Shown: positions 8,329-16,957 of the stretch, piece by piece
How positions within the stretch are numbered: position 1 is the stretch's first letter
Layout: every line of letters starts with the position of its first letter
Assembly (NCBI RefSeq): GCF_002101885.1
Contig: NZ_LQPS01000054.1
Span: 186,001 to 250,000 of the forward strand
Direction: 5' to 3'
DNA length: 64,000 nucleotides
Source: Mycolicibacter senuensis
GTDB taxonomy: Bacteria; Actinomycetota; Actinomycetes; Mycobacteriales; Mycobacteriaceae
Notes under the pieces: model-generated
Database searches by the model: none
What the model was told of the DNA's origin: nothing
What the model saw: only the letters and a program-made list of their open reading frames with translations
Position numbers and translations under genes: made by a program

Positions 8329-9360
8329 GTGCGCCTATCCGTTCTTGATCTTGTTCCCGTCCGCACCGACCAGTCCACCGCCGACGCGCTGGCCGCCACG
8401 GTGCGACTGGCGCAGGCCGCCGACCGGCTCGGATTCACCCGCTACTGGGTGGCCGAGCACCACAACATGCCCTCGGTCGGGGCCACCAGCCCACCGGTGC
8501 TGCTGGCCTACCTGGCCGCGCAGACCGCGCGGGTGCGGCTGGGCTCGGGCGGGGTGATGCTGCCCAATCACGCCCCGCTGGCCGTCGCCGAACAGTTCGC
8601 GCTGCTGGAGGCCGCCGCGCCCGGCCGTATCGACCTGGGCATCGGGCGGGCGCCCGGTTCGGATCCGGTCACCTCGTTCATGCTGCGCTCCGGCCGGGGC
8701 GACGAAGACATCGCGAACTTTCCCGACTATCTCGACCAGGTGCGGGCGATGATGAGCAGCCGCGGCGTGCAGGTCCAACTGCGCGACGGCGACTACCTGC
8801 TCAAGGCCACCCCGGCCGCCGTGGCCGAGCCGCGGCTGTGGCTGTTGGGGTCGAGCATGTACTCGGCGCGGCTGGCCGCGGCCAAGGGCCTGCCGTACGT
8901 GTTCGCCCACCACTTCTCCGGTCACGGCACCGAGGAGGCGCTGGCCTATTACCGGGAGCATTTCACCGCCAGCGAGGTGTGCCCGGAACCGACGACGTTC
9001 CTGACGGTCAATGCCTCGGTCGCCGAAACCCGGGAGGAGGCAACGGCGTTGCTGCTGCCCAACCTGCAGATGATGGCCCGGTTGCGCACCGGGCGGCCGC
9101 TGGGTGCGGTCGACCTGGTCGAGGACGCGCAGGCGGCGCCGGTGTCCGACGCCGAGCAGCGCATCATCGACGGCGGACTGCGGCGCGCGGTGGTGGGCGC
9201 GCCGGCGGAGGCGGCCGATCAGCTCAAGGCGCTGGCCGCACACTTCGACGTCGACGAGGTGATGGTCAACCCGGTGGCCTCGGCGCGCCGCGGGACCGAC
9301 CCGGCCACCGCGCCGGGGCGCGAGCAGACGCTGGAACTGCTCGCCAAGGAGCTGTTCTAG
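8329..9360 (+). CDS. LLM-class flavin oxidoreductase, MsnO8-like
   Basis: Bacterial-luciferase-like TIM-barrel oxidoreductase of 343 residues. The opening LSVLDLVPVRTDQSTADAL and the motif YWVAEHHNMPSVGATSPPVL are characteristic of the MsnO8 subgroup, and GRIDLGIGRAPGSDP forms the flavin-phosphate side of the barrel. I prefer GTG 8329 (MRLSVLDL) over the TTG at 8317 because relatives begin there. The substrate is unknown; members act with FMN on diverse carbonyl or sulfur compounds. The gene lies 21 bases after udgB. Its TAG stop is part of a CTAG shared with the stop of the convergent PGRS gene, so the two coding regions overlap by four bases. Confidence 0.85.
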   Translation: MRLSVLDLVPVRTDQSTADALAATVRLAQAADRLGFTRYWVAEHHNMPSVGATSPPVLLAYLAAQTARVRLGSGGVMLPNHAPLAVAEQFALLEAAAPGRIDLGIGRAPGSDPVTSFMLRSGRGDEDIANFPDYLDQVRAMMSSRGVQVQLRDGDYLLKATPAAVAEPRLWLLGSSMYSARLAAAKGLPYVFAHHFSGHGTEEALAYYREHFTASEVCPEPTTFLTVNASVAETREEATALLLPNLQMMARLRTGRPLGAVDLVEDAQAAPVSDAEQRIIDGGLRRAVVGAPAEAADQLKALAAHFDVDEVMVNPVASARRGTDPATAPGREQTLELLAKELF

Positions 9361-12300
9361 CCGCTGAAGATCGTCGACCCGAAACCGCTGGGCCGGTAGT
9401 CGATGTAGATCGGGTTCTCCGAGAACGGGAAGTAGCCGCTGTTCATCGAGGAGCTCGACCACACCCACGGGCTGTTGGACGAGGTGGTCGTGTAGGAGTA
9501 CAGCAGGGTCTGGCCGTCGGCGGTGTACACCGAGATCTCGGTGCCGTCCGGCAGCCGCGAGCCGATGCCGGCACTGGGAACCAGCCACTGCGGGACACTG
9601 CCGAACATGCCGCCGGAGTCGATCGATGTGGAAACCGGCTGCGGCACACCACCGTTGATCGACACCATGGTGTCGACGAACGGTGAGCCGGGCACCGACA
9701 GCTCCGGCTCCAGCGGGTTGGGGCCGAACACCACTTCGCCGCGGGTGGCGTCGATGAGCACACCCTGGTTCAGGGCACCGGGCAGCGCCGAGATGATCGT
9801 CGAGGTCCCGGAGAAACCGTTGTTCGGCCCGATGCCCAGCACCCCGACGATGTTGTACTGGTTGAAGTACTGCGTCATCAGCGCCGTCGACGACGGGTCG
9901 ACGATATTGACCGCGGTGGGATCGGTGACCAGATCCTCGAAGCAGGTGCCCGCCTTGTCGCAGAACCCGACCGTGGTGTCGTAGGTGGTGTAGCTGTAGG
10001 ACTGGCCGCCCAGGCCGGCGTAGCTTGCGCTGCCGGTGAAGACCGAGTCGCCCAGACCCTGACTGTTGCCCAGGATCGTCAACCCGGTGGAACCGGTGTC
10101 GATCTGGACCGGCACCGGCGGGCCGCCGTTGATCGAGATGTAGACGATCGGGCTGATCCCATTGCTTTGCAGATACAGCGGGATGGTCGCGTTGACCGGG
10201 CCGTCGGGCCCGCCGGCGATCCCGTCGGCCGCGCTGCCCGAGCCCGCCCCGCCGCTGCCCCCGGCGCCGTTGGCGCCGTTGCTGCCGACCGGTCCGCCGT
10301 CCCCACCGGTGCCGCCGTCGCCGCCGTCGCCCCCGGTGGCGCCGGCGCCACCGGCGGCCACACTGCCTGCGGCTCCACCGTCGCCGCCGTCACCGGCCGC
10401 CCCGCCGTGCACGTTGGTCGACGCGAGGGTGGTGTCGCCGCCGTGACCGCCGTCGCCGCCGTCGCCGCCCGCGCCGGCGTTGCCGCCGGTGCCCGCGTGG
10501 GCACCCCAGCCGCCGGCCCCGCCGGAACCGGCATTACCGCCCGCCCCGCCGTCGCCGCCGTCACCACCGCTGGACCCCTGCGAGTAGAAGCTGCCGGTGG
10601 CGTCCCCGCCGTCGGCCCCGGCGCCGCCCACTCCGCCATTGCCACCGGTGCCGCCGTTGAACCCGGCATCGCCGACACCGCCGGTGCCGCCGGCTCCCGC
10701 CGCTCCGCCGTTCCCGCCGACACCGCCGATCCCGACCGGCGCCCGGTTGATTCCGGGCTGGGAGAAGGAGCCCGATCCGGGGGCGCCGCCGGCGCCGGCC
10801 GCCCCGCCGTTGCCGCCGTCGCCGCCGGTGCCACCCGAACTGTCCACCCCGGCCCCGCCGGTGCCGCCGCCGCCACCGGTCCCGCCACTGCCGCCGGCGC
10901 CGCCGTCGCCGTTGGTGCCGAACCGGCCGTGCTCGCCCAGGTCCGCGTTGCCCTGGTAGGACGAACCGCCCGCGCCACCGGAGCCGCCGGTCCCGCCGTG
11001 GCCGCCGTCGAAGCCGGTGCCGCCGCCGGAGGCGCCGCCGTCGCCGAGCCCGCCGTTGCCGCCCACGCCGCCGGCCCCGCCGTCGCCGCCGCTGCCGTAC
11101 TGGACGTTGTTGGCGACGTCCAGGGTGGCGATGCCGTTGCCGCCGCCGTTGCCGCCGGCCCCGCCCGCGCCTCCGGCGCCGCCGTTGCCGGTGCCGGCGC
11201 CGTGCGCGCTGACGCTGCTGCCGCCGGCCCCGCCGGCCCCGCCGATGCCGCCGTTGCCGCCGCTGCCGGGCAAGGTGGCGCTGGGGGGAAGTTGGGATTG
11301 GTCCAGGCCGCGGCCACCGTCGCCGGCCGTGCCGCCGGCCCCGCCCGCGCCGCCGTTGCCGTCGCCCAGCGAGCTGCCGCCGTTGCCGCCGGCCCCGCCG
11401 TTGCCACCGTCACCGGCATTGCCGCCGTTGGTAGCCGCGACGCCGTTCGCGCCGTTGGCGCCGTTGCCGCCGGCTCCGCCATTGCCACCGTTGCCGTGGA
11501 CGCTGCCGGTCCCGCCGTCGCCGCCGTTGCCGCCGTGGCCGCCGGCGGTGGTGGCGGTGTAACCGTTGCCACCGTTGCCGCCGTGGCCGCCGTTGCCGGT
11601 TCCGCTCTCACCGCCCTTGCCGCCGCTGGGTGCGCCGGTGCCGGTAGGACCGGTACCGCCGGCACCACCGCTGCCGCCGCTCCCACCGGTTCCGGCGCCG
11701 CCGCCGTTTCCGCCCCGGCCGCCGTCGATGTGGGCGGCGTTGCCGTCGCCGCCCCGGCCGCCGTCGCCGGGGTCACCGCCGGTGCCGCCGGTCCCGCCGT
11801 CGCCGCCCACGCCCCGCTGGCCCGCGGTTCCGTGGGTTGCCGTGCCTCCTGCGCCGCCGCTCCCACCGGTGCCCCCGGTGCCGCCGCGGCCGCCGTCGCC
11901 ACCGTTGCCGCCGGTCCCGCCGCCGACACCACCGGCCGCGCCGTCGGTTCCGCTGCCGCCGGTGCCACCCGTTCCGCCGGTGCCGCCCGCTCCGCCGTGT
12001 CCGCCGTTGCCGCCGAGGGCCCCGCCCGCGCCGCCGGCTCCGCCGGATCCGCCGGTGCCGCCCTGGCCACCCGCATCACCGGTGGCGCCGAATCCGGACC
12101 CGTCACTGCCATGCGCGCCGATCCCGCCCTGACCGCCCGCGCCGCCGTTACCGCCGTCGCCGTACGCGCCGCCATTGCCGCCCGCCCCGCCGGCTCCGCC
12201 GACTCCGGTGGCCGCGTCGAAGCCCGCCCCGCCGGCTCCGCCGTTACCCCCGGTGGTCCCGGCCAATCCGGCTGCGCCGGCAATGCCGTCGGCGCCGCTT

Positions 12301-13436
12301 CCGGCTCGACCGCCGACTCCCGCGGCGCCGCCTGCGCCGCCGGTTCCAGCCTGGCCCGGGTCGCCGCCGTTGCCGCCGGCCCCGCCGTCGGGGTGGGCGG
12401 CTGTGCCCGCCGCGCCGACCCCGCCGGTTCCGCCCAGGCCCGCGGCGCCGCCGCGACCGCCGTCACCGCCGTCGCCGTTGGCGCCCGCGGTTCCGTGAGC
12501 CGATGCGCCACCGGCCCCGCCCACACCGCCGTTGCCGCCGGCCCCGCCGTTGCCGCCGTTGTCTGCGTCGCCGCCGGCTCCGCCGTTGCTGGCGAAGTCA
12601 CCGGTGTGGCCGTCATTCCCGGCCGCACCGGCCCCGCCCGCGCCGCCGGCTCCGCCGGCACCGCCGCGTCCGCCGTCGCCGAACTGTGCTGCAAGACTCG
12701 CCCCGCCGGCCCCGCCGGCCCCGCCGGACCCGCCGATACCACCTGAACCGCCGCTGGCGCCCATGGCACCGGCAGCCCCGGCACCGCCGGCACCACCGTT
12801 GCCGAACCACCAGCCGATCGCGTCCCCACCGGCTCCGCCGGCCCCGCCGACACCGCCGTTGATACCGATCCCGCCGTCGCCGCCGGCACCACCGTTGCCC
12901 ATGATCGACCCGCCGGCGCCACCGATGCCCCCGGCCGCACCGGCGCCGCCGTCACCGCCGGCGCCACCGTCGCCGAACATGCCGGCCGCCCCGCCGTTGC
13001 CGCCGGCCACCCCGGCGGCGCTCTGGTCGTAGCCGTCACCGCCGTCGCCGAACCACAGGCCGCCCGCGCCGCCGTGGGGGTTCTCCGCCGTCCCGTCGAC
13101 ACCGTTGCCGATCACGTAGGACCCGAGCATCTGGTTGATGCCGTCGTTGACCTGTTCGCCGAAGGGGCTGGTGATCCACGCCTGGAGCTGGGCGTGCAGC
13201 GGGTCGTAGAAGAACTGGTCGAACAGTGCCGCGGTGTCGAACGGGTCGGAGTCGGCGGCCACCCCCGGGGTGAACAGGTCGATCAGCCAGTCCAGGTCTG
13301 CGTCGGCGTGCGCCGGCGGCGCGGGAGCGACGGGGCCGAGCCCGAATGTCCCACCGATGGCACCGGCCGCGAGCACGGCACCGATCGCGGTGCGAGCCCG
13401 GTGCCGGTGACTTGGCTGCGAATTACGTCGGCGCAT
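9357..13436 (-). CDS. Exported PE-less PGRS protein with C-terminal aspartic protease domain
   Basis: 1359-residue secreted or surface protein. Residues 1-45 form a signal peptide (basic RRRN..HRHRAR, hydrophobic core, cleavage near PPAHA-DAD). Residues about 47-130 form an N-terminal module with FDQFFYDPLHAQLQAWI, SPFGEQVNDGINQML and YVIGNGVDGT, ending GGLWFGDGGDG. No PE domain (no N-terminal PE dipeptide, no paired helices with YxxxD/E) is present. Residues about 131-1085 are GGx-type PGRS repeats (GGAGGxGG, GGNGG), expected to build glycine-rich polyproline-II sandwich structure. Residues about 1093-1359 are a pepsin-like domain with DTGS (Asp1113) and DSGG (Asp1273), as in PecA. The minus-strand start is supported by AAGGTG six bases upstream. 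It is presumably released through Sec rather than ESX-5 because the PE export signal is missing; that is inference. Confidence 0.85.
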   Translation of the reverse strand: MRRRNSQPSHRHRARTAIGAVLAAGAIGGTFGLGPVAPAPPAHADADLDWLIDLFTPGVAADSDPFDTAALFDQFFYDPLHAQLQAWITSPFGEQVNDGINQMLGSYVIGNGVDGTAENPHGGAGGLWFGDGGDGYDQSAAGVAGGNGGAAGMFGDGGAGGDGGAGAAGGIGGAGGSIMGNGGAGGDGGIGINGGVGGAGGAGGDAIGWWFGNGGAGGAGAAGAMGASGGSGGIGGSGGAGGAGGASLAAQFGDGGRGGAGGAGGAGGAGAAGNDGHTGDFASNGGAGGDADNGGNGGAGGNGGVGGAGGASAHGTAGANGDGGDGGRGGAAGLGGTGGVGAAGTAAHPDGGAGGNGGDPGQAGTGGAGGAAGVGGRAGSGADGIAGAAGLAGTTGGNGGAGGAGFDAATGVGGAGGAGGNGGAYGDGGNGGAGGQGGIGAHGSDGSGFGATGDAGGQGGTGGSGGAGGAGGALGGNGGHGGAGGTGGTGGTGGSGTDGAAGGVGGGTGGNGGDGGRGGTGGTGGSGGAGGTATHGTAGQRGVGGDGGTGGTGGDPGDGGRGGDGNAAHIDGGRGGNGGGAGTGGSGGSGGAGGTGPTGTGAPSGGKGGESGTGNGGHGGNGGNGYTATTAGGHGGNGGDGGTGSVHGNGGNGGAGGNGANGANGVAATNGGNAGDGGNGGAGGNGGSSLGDGNGGAGGAGGTAGDGGRGLDQSQLPPSATLPGSGGNGGIGGAGGAGGSSVSAHGAGTGNGGAGGAGGAGGNGGGNGIATLDVANNVQYGSGGDGGAGGVGGNGGLGDGGASGGGTGFDGGHGGTGGSGGAGGSSYQGNADLGEHGRFGTNGDGGAGGSGGTGGGGGTGGAGVDSSGGTGGDGGNGGAAGAGGAPGSGSFSQPGINRAPVGIGGVGGNGGAAGAGGTGGVGDAGFNGGTGGNGGVGGAGADGGDATGSFYSQGSSGGDGGDGGAGGNAGSGGAGGWGAHAGTGGNAGAGGDGGDGGHGGDTTLASTNVHGGAAGDGGDGGAAGSVAAGGAGATGGDGGDGGTGGDGGPVGSNGANGAGGSGGAGSGSAADGIAGGPDGPVNATIPLYLQSNGISPIVYISINGGPPVPVQIDTGSTGLTILGNSQGLGDSVFTGSASYAGLGGQSYSYTTYDTTVGFCDKAGTCFEDLVTDPTAVNIVDPSSTALMTQYFNQYNIVGVLGIGPNNGFSGTSTIISALPGALNQGVLIDATRGEVVFGPNPLEPELSVPGSPFVDTMVSINGGVPQPVSTSIDSGGMFGSVPQWLVPSAGIGSRLPDGTEISVYTADGQTLLYSYTTTSSNSPWVWSSSSMNSGYFPFSENPIYIDYRPSGFGSTIFSG

Positions 13437-13503
13437 CGCCCACCTTGCCTAGATCGAGGGCGAAGCCTGCCCGGAGGCCCACGCGCGACAGCGTGGTCCA
13501 GCC

Positions 13504-13532
13504 AAAGTACTACCTAAGTAAGGACTGAACAA
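13504..13532 (-). promoter_or_regulatory. Candidate promoter of the PGRS-protease gene
   Basis: Minus strand: -35 TTGTTC (plus 13527-13532), 17-base spacer, -10 TACTTT (plus 13504-13509), giving a start near 13497 and a leader of about 60 bases before the ATG at 13436. The segment also contains ACTTAGGTAGTACTT, a partly symmetric run that could hold a regulator. Confidence 0.4.
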
Positions 13533-13568
13533 CGGACAAGTGGATTCCACAGGCAGAAACACGGGCGG

Positions 13569-14030
13569 TTAAGTGGACGCGGCCGCCGGTGTCAAGACCA
13601 CCACCGGGATCGGCCGGGAGGTGCGCCGCTGGTAGGCCTCGTACCGGTGGGCGTTGTTGGTGTTGACGATCTGCCACAGCCGGGCGTAGTCGGGGTCGTC
13701 GGGCAGCACCGGCCGCGCGGTGACGGCGAAGCGTGCCGGCCCGACGTTGATCTCGACGTCCGGATGCGCCTTGAGGTTGTGGTACCAGCCGGGGGAGCGC
13801 GGCGCCCCGCCCATCGACGCCACGATCAGATACGTCTGTCCGTCTCGGGCGTAGGTCAGCGAATTGGTGCGGGCCTGGCCGGTCTTGGCGCCGACGGTGT
13901 GCAACAGCAGGCTGGGCGGCACGCCCGGGAACCGGTGCCCGATCCGTCCGTTGGTGCCCTGATACAGCTTGTCGTGCAGGCGCAGCAGTCGCATCCCGAA
14001 TTGATTCTCGACCCAGCTGGCGATGTCCAT
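13569..14030 (-). CDS. F420-type deazaflavin-dependent nitroreductase (Rv1261c-like)
   Basis: Small split-barrel protein of 153 residues in the Ddn/FDR family, which uses reduced coenzyme F420 to reduce quinones or nitro compounds. Typical segments: an aromatic-basic N-terminus with RLHDKLYQGTNGRIGHRFPG, then LLLHTVGAKTGQARTNSLTYARDG (the F420-phosphate contact region), and GWYHNLKAHPDVEINVG near residue 95. It ends shortly downstream of HIT on the same strand with a three-base gap, so they are one unit. The pair Rv1261c-Rv1262c is in the same order in M. tuberculosis. The exact substrate is unknown. Confidence 0.88.
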   Translation of the reverse strand: MDIASWVENQFGMRLLRLHDKLYQGTNGRIGHRFPGVPPSLLLHTVGAKTGQARTNSLTYARDGQTYLIVASMGGAPRSPGWYHNLKAHPDVEINVGPARFAVTARPVLPDDPDYARLWQIVNTNNAHRYEAYQRRTSRPIPVVVLTPAAAST

Positions 14031-14033
14031 GAC

Positions 14034-14480
14034 TCAGTCTGGCGCAGCGGCGTCCAATCGTGCCACCGCCGCCCGCAGCAGTTCCCCGGTGCGCTCCCGG
14101 TCCGGGTCCCGGCGCACCAGCATGCCCTTGGCGAAGGACAGCTTGTCGCCTAGACCGACACCGCGGCGCGGCACCACGTGCAGGTGGATGTGGAACACGC
14201 TTTGAAACGCCGCCTTGCCGTCGTTGATCGCCAGGTTGTTGCCATCGGCATGCAGCCCGGAGGCCCGAGCCGCCAGGGCGACCCGCTGCCCGACCGCGAG
14301 CATGCCGGCCAGCGTGGCCGCCGGGGTGTCGGTCAGGTCCACGAAATGCTGTTTGGGGATCACCAGGGTGTGGCCGCGGGTGAACGGCCGGATGTCGAGG
14401 AACGCCAGGTAGTCGTCGTCTTCGAAGATCCGAACGGCCGGGGCGTCGCCGGCGACCACGGCGCAGAACACGCAGGACAT
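14034..14480 (-). CDS. HIT-family nucleotide hydrolase/transferase (Rv1262c-like)
   Basis: Cytoplasmic histidine-triad protein of 148 residues. The start MSCVFCAVVAGD has the HIT zinc-type Cys-x-x-Cys. FLDIRPFTRGHTLVIPKQH is the first conserved strand pair, and the triad HIHLHVVPRR is near residue 100. Such enzymes hydrolyse nucleoside phosphoramidates, adenylated amines or dinucleoside polyphosphates. The start codon ATG at 14480 is ten bases from the stop of the aminotransferase upstream, so all three minus-strand genes (aminotransferase, HIT, F420 reductase) may form one transcript. The relation of the three activities is not clear. Confidence 0.9.
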   Translation of the reverse strand: MSCVFCAVVAGDAPAVRIFEDDDYLAFLDIRPFTRGHTLVIPKQHFVDLTDTPAATLAGMLAVGQRVALAARASGLHADGNNLAINDGKAAFQSVFHIHLHVVPRRGVGLGDKLSFAKGMLVRRDPDRERTGELLRAAVARLDAAAPD

Positions 14481-14489
14481 CTCGCCACG

Positions 14490-15644
14490 TTAACCGTTCA
14501 GTGCGGCGGCCATCGCGTCGATGGCCCGGTCCAGGATGGCCCGGGTGGTGCCGAAGTTCAGTCGCGCGAAGCCGGGACCGGCCCCGAACGGGATGCCGGG
14601 ACTCAATGCCACGCGTGCGTTGGCCAGCAGATAGTCGGCCGGCTCGGCCGGCAGCGTCAACTCCCGGAAGTCGACCCAGGCCAGGTAGGTGGCCTCGGGC
14701 CGGTTGACCCGCAGCCCCGGCACCGCCGCCGGCAGCACCCGGCTCAGGTGGTCGCGGTTTCCCCGCAGGTAGGCCAGCAGACCGTCGAGCCAGTCGGCGC
14801 CGTGGGTGTAGGCGGCGATGTTGGCGCGGATGCCGACGGTGGCCGCGCCCATGACGTGCAGCATGTTGATGTTGCGCCACGCATCGACGTCGCGCTGGTT
14901 GGACAGGATTACCTGGGCGCACATCAGGCCGGGCAGGTTCCAGCCCTTGGAGGCCGACATCAGCGTGACGACGGTGTCGGCGGCGGCCTCGGACACCGAA
15001 GCGGCCGGCACGTGGCGGCCGTCGTAGACCAGCGGCGCGTGGATCTCGTCGGCGATCACCCTCGCGCCGTGGCGGGCGGCGATGTCGACGATCGCGCTGA
15101 TCTCCGCGGCGGTGAACGCGGTGCCCAGCGGATTGTTCGGGTTGCACAGGATCAGCGACCCGGCACCGCCGGCGAACGCGGCGTCGAGGGCATCCAGGTC
15201 GATCACGTAGCGTCCGGACTTCTGTTGCAGCATAGGGATTTCCACCCGTTGTCGTCCGGAGACCTGCAGCAGGTCGAAGAACGGCATGTAGGCCGGAACC
15301 GGCAGCACCACCGGGCTCTCCGGGCGGGTGAGAAACGCGATGACCACTTCCATGCCCTTGAGCACGTCGGGCACGGTGCGCACCCATTCGGGCCGGACGG
15401 CCCAGCCGTACCGCTGCTCGCACCAGCGCGCGGTGGCCACCGGCAGGTCGTCGGAGCCCAGCGCCGGATAACCGAACTCCTCGTCGGCCACGCAGGCCCG
15501 CACCCCGTCGAGCACCGCCGGCGCGGTGGGGAAGTCCATCTCGGCGATCCACAGCGGCAGCACGTCGGGGCCGTAATGGTTCCACTTGATGGTGTTGCGG
15601 GCGCGCAGCCGCTCGTCGGTCAGGGAGTCGAAGACTTCAGCCAC
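14490..15644 (-). CDS. PLP-dependent C-S lyase / aminotransferase, MalY-PatB type
   Basis: Fold-type I PLP enzyme of 384 residues. It would cleave cystathionine or cysteine conjugates to pyruvate, ammonia and a thiol. The MalY/PatB opening is present (RNTIKWNHYGPDVLPLWIAEMDFPTAPAV), then CNPNNPLGTAF (substrate carboxylate and PLP contacts), ADEIHAPLVYDG (Asp for pyridine nitrogen) and the PLP lysine in LMSASKGWNLPGL, about residue 231. The position corresponds to the slot held in M. tuberculosis by amiB2 (Rv1263), which is missing here. Divergent from the adenylyl cyclase with only 33 bases between the two start codons. Confidence 0.88.
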   Translation of the reverse strand: MAEVFDSLTDERLRARNTIKWNHYGPDVLPLWIAEMDFPTAPAVLDGVRACVADEEFGYPALGSDDLPVATARWCEQRYGWAVRPEWVRTVPDVLKGMEVVIAFLTRPESPVVLPVPAYMPFFDLLQVSGRQRVEIPMLQQKSGRYVIDLDALDAAFAGGAGSLILCNPNNPLGTAFTAAEISAIVDIAARHGARVIADEIHAPLVYDGRHVPAASVSEAAADTVVTLMSASKGWNLPGLMCAQVILSNQRDVDAWRNINMLHVMGAATVGIRANIAAYTHGADWLDGLLAYLRGNRDHLSRVLPAAVPGLRVNRPEATYLAWVDFRELTLPAEPADYLLANARVALSPGIPFGAGPGFARLNFGTTRAILDRAIDAMAAALNG

Positions 15645-15677
15645 ACCGACAGTCTGCCGGGAGATACGTTTGCGGGC

Positions 15678-16790
15678 GTGGCTGATACCGAGATCGATGA
15701 ATTGCTCGACGGGCTAGACGGTGTCGCACGGGCCGAACGCGCCGAACTTATCGAATGGCTGCTGGGGCAGGGCATCACCGCCGATGAGATCCGCGTCTCG
15801 GCTTCGCCGATGTTGCTGGCGTCGCGGCGGCTGATCGGTGACGACGGCAGCTACGTCTCGGCGCGTGACATCAGCGAATCCGCTGGAGTGGATCTCGAGC
15901 TGCTGCAGCGCCTGCAGCGCGCGGTCGGGTTGCCCTGGGTGGACGACCCCGATGCGGCGGTGCAGATGCGCGCCGACGGCAACATCGCGGTGCACGCGCG
16001 CCGATTCATCGAGTCCGGTATCGGTGCCGAGCACGCCCTGCAGACGCTGCGGGTGCTGGCCGACGGGCTGGCGCACGCCGTCGACCCGATGCGTGCGGCG
16101 ATGCTGTCGGCGATCGTGGAGCCGGGTGCCACCGAGTTGCAGATCGCGCAGCGCTCCCAGGAATTGGTGGGCCGGCTGGCGCCCCTGCTGGGCCCGTTCG
16201 TGCAGGACATGCTGTTGATGCAGCTGCGCCATCAGTTCGACACCGACGCCGTCAACGCCGGAGAGCGGGCCGCGGGCGCACCATTGCCTGGTGCGCGGCA
16301 CGTCACCGTCGCGTTCGCCGACCTGGTGGGTTTCACCCGCCTCGGCGAGATGGTCCCGCCCGAGGAGCTGGTCCAACTCGCCGAGCGCCTCACCGGGCTG
16401 GCGCGGGAGATCGCCGTTCCGCCGGTGCGGTTCATCAAGACCATCGGCGACGCGGTGATGTTCGTCTGCCCGGAGCCCGCGCCCCTGGTCGATGCGGTGC
16501 TGCGGTTGGTCGAGGCGGTCGCTGCCGATGAGAGCCTGCCGCGGCTGCGCGCCGGGATCGCGGCGGGGGAGGCGGTGAGCCGGGTCGGGGACTGGTTCGG
16601 CAGCCCGGTGAACCTGGCCAGCCGGGTGACCGGGGCGGCACGGCCGGGCAGCGTGTTGGTGGCCGGGCCGGTGCAGGACGCACTCGCCGACGACGAGGCC
16701 TTCCGCTGGTCGTTCGCCGGAGCGCGGCACCTCAAGGGCATCAAGGGTGAGGTGAGCGTGTTCCGGGTCCGGCGCGCTGCACCGGCCTGA
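15678..16790 (+). CDS. pH-sensor-type class III adenylyl cyclase (Rv1264-like)
   Basis: Cytosolic homodimeric adenylyl cyclase of 370 residues, converting ATP to cAMP. Residues 1 to about 190 are the autoinhibitory regulatory domain of the Rv1264 family; residues about 205-370 are the cyclase domain. All catalytic residues are present: metal aspartate 215 (AFADLVGF), lysine 254 and metal aspartate 258 (FIKTIGDAV), adenine-binding aspartate 305 (VGDWFG), then PVNLASR with the transition-state Asn and Arg. Each sits exactly seven positions earlier than in Rv1264 (222, 261, 265, 312), so the enzyme is expected to be active and acid-stimulated. I start at GTG 15678 (MADTEIDELL); the open frame further left lies opposite two real genes and is not coding. 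Confidence 0.92.
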   Translation: MADTEIDELLDGLDGVARAERAELIEWLLGQGITADEIRVSASPMLLASRRLIGDDGSYVSARDISESAGVDLELLQRLQRAVGLPWVDDPDAAVQMRADGNIAVHARRFIESGIGAEHALQTLRVLADGLAHAVDPMRAAMLSAIVEPGATELQIAQRSQELVGRLAPLLGPFVQDMLLMQLRHQFDTDAVNAGERAAGAPLPGARHVTVAFADLVGFTRLGEMVPPEELVQLAERLTGLAREIAVPPVRFIKTIGDAVMFVCPEPAPLVDAVLRLVEAVAADESLPRLRAGIAAGEAVSRVGDWFGSPVNLASRVTGAARPGSVLVAGPVQDALADDEAFRWSFAGARHLKGIKGEVSVFRVRRAAPA

Positions 16791-16862
16791 GCGCTGTCCG
16801 TCCCGGCTAGGGGCGGCATCTGACGACATGGTCCTCAATCGGCGACGACGGACGCGGGCTGC

Positions 16863-16898
16863 GTGACCAAAGCCGACCGGCCGGTGACCAACGGCCCC
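16863..16898 (+). promoter_or_regulatory. Two tandem DosR/DevR-like boxes ahead of the Acg-like gene
   Basis: GTGACCAAAGCCGAC (16863-16877) and GTGACCAACGGCCCC (16884-16898) are near-identical at the 5' side and spaced 21 bases apart, two helical turns. The second matches about 10 of 14 positions of the DosR core GGGACTWWAGTCCC. Acg-type nitroreductases of M. tuberculosis belong to the DosR hypoxia regulon with paired boxes, so the arrangement fits. The match is partial. Confidence 0.42.
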
Positions 16899-16957
16899 TG
16901 TCGCGGCTGCACCGGGCCTGGGAGCCTGGAGGTCAACGGAGCTGTTGGAGGTGGCTG

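Noticed and set aside
10167..12746. Long plus-strand open frames opposite the first PGRS gene (Ala/Gly/Val-rich and Pro-rich)
   Set aside because: They are the complement of GGx repeats; GC-rich glycine codons leave few stops in any frame. No start context or family features.
14178..15677. Upstream extension of the adenylyl cyclase frame by 500 codons
   Set aside because: It lies opposite two clear minus-strand genes (HIT protein and C-S lyase) and has no homology; the GTG at 15678 gives the family N-terminus.
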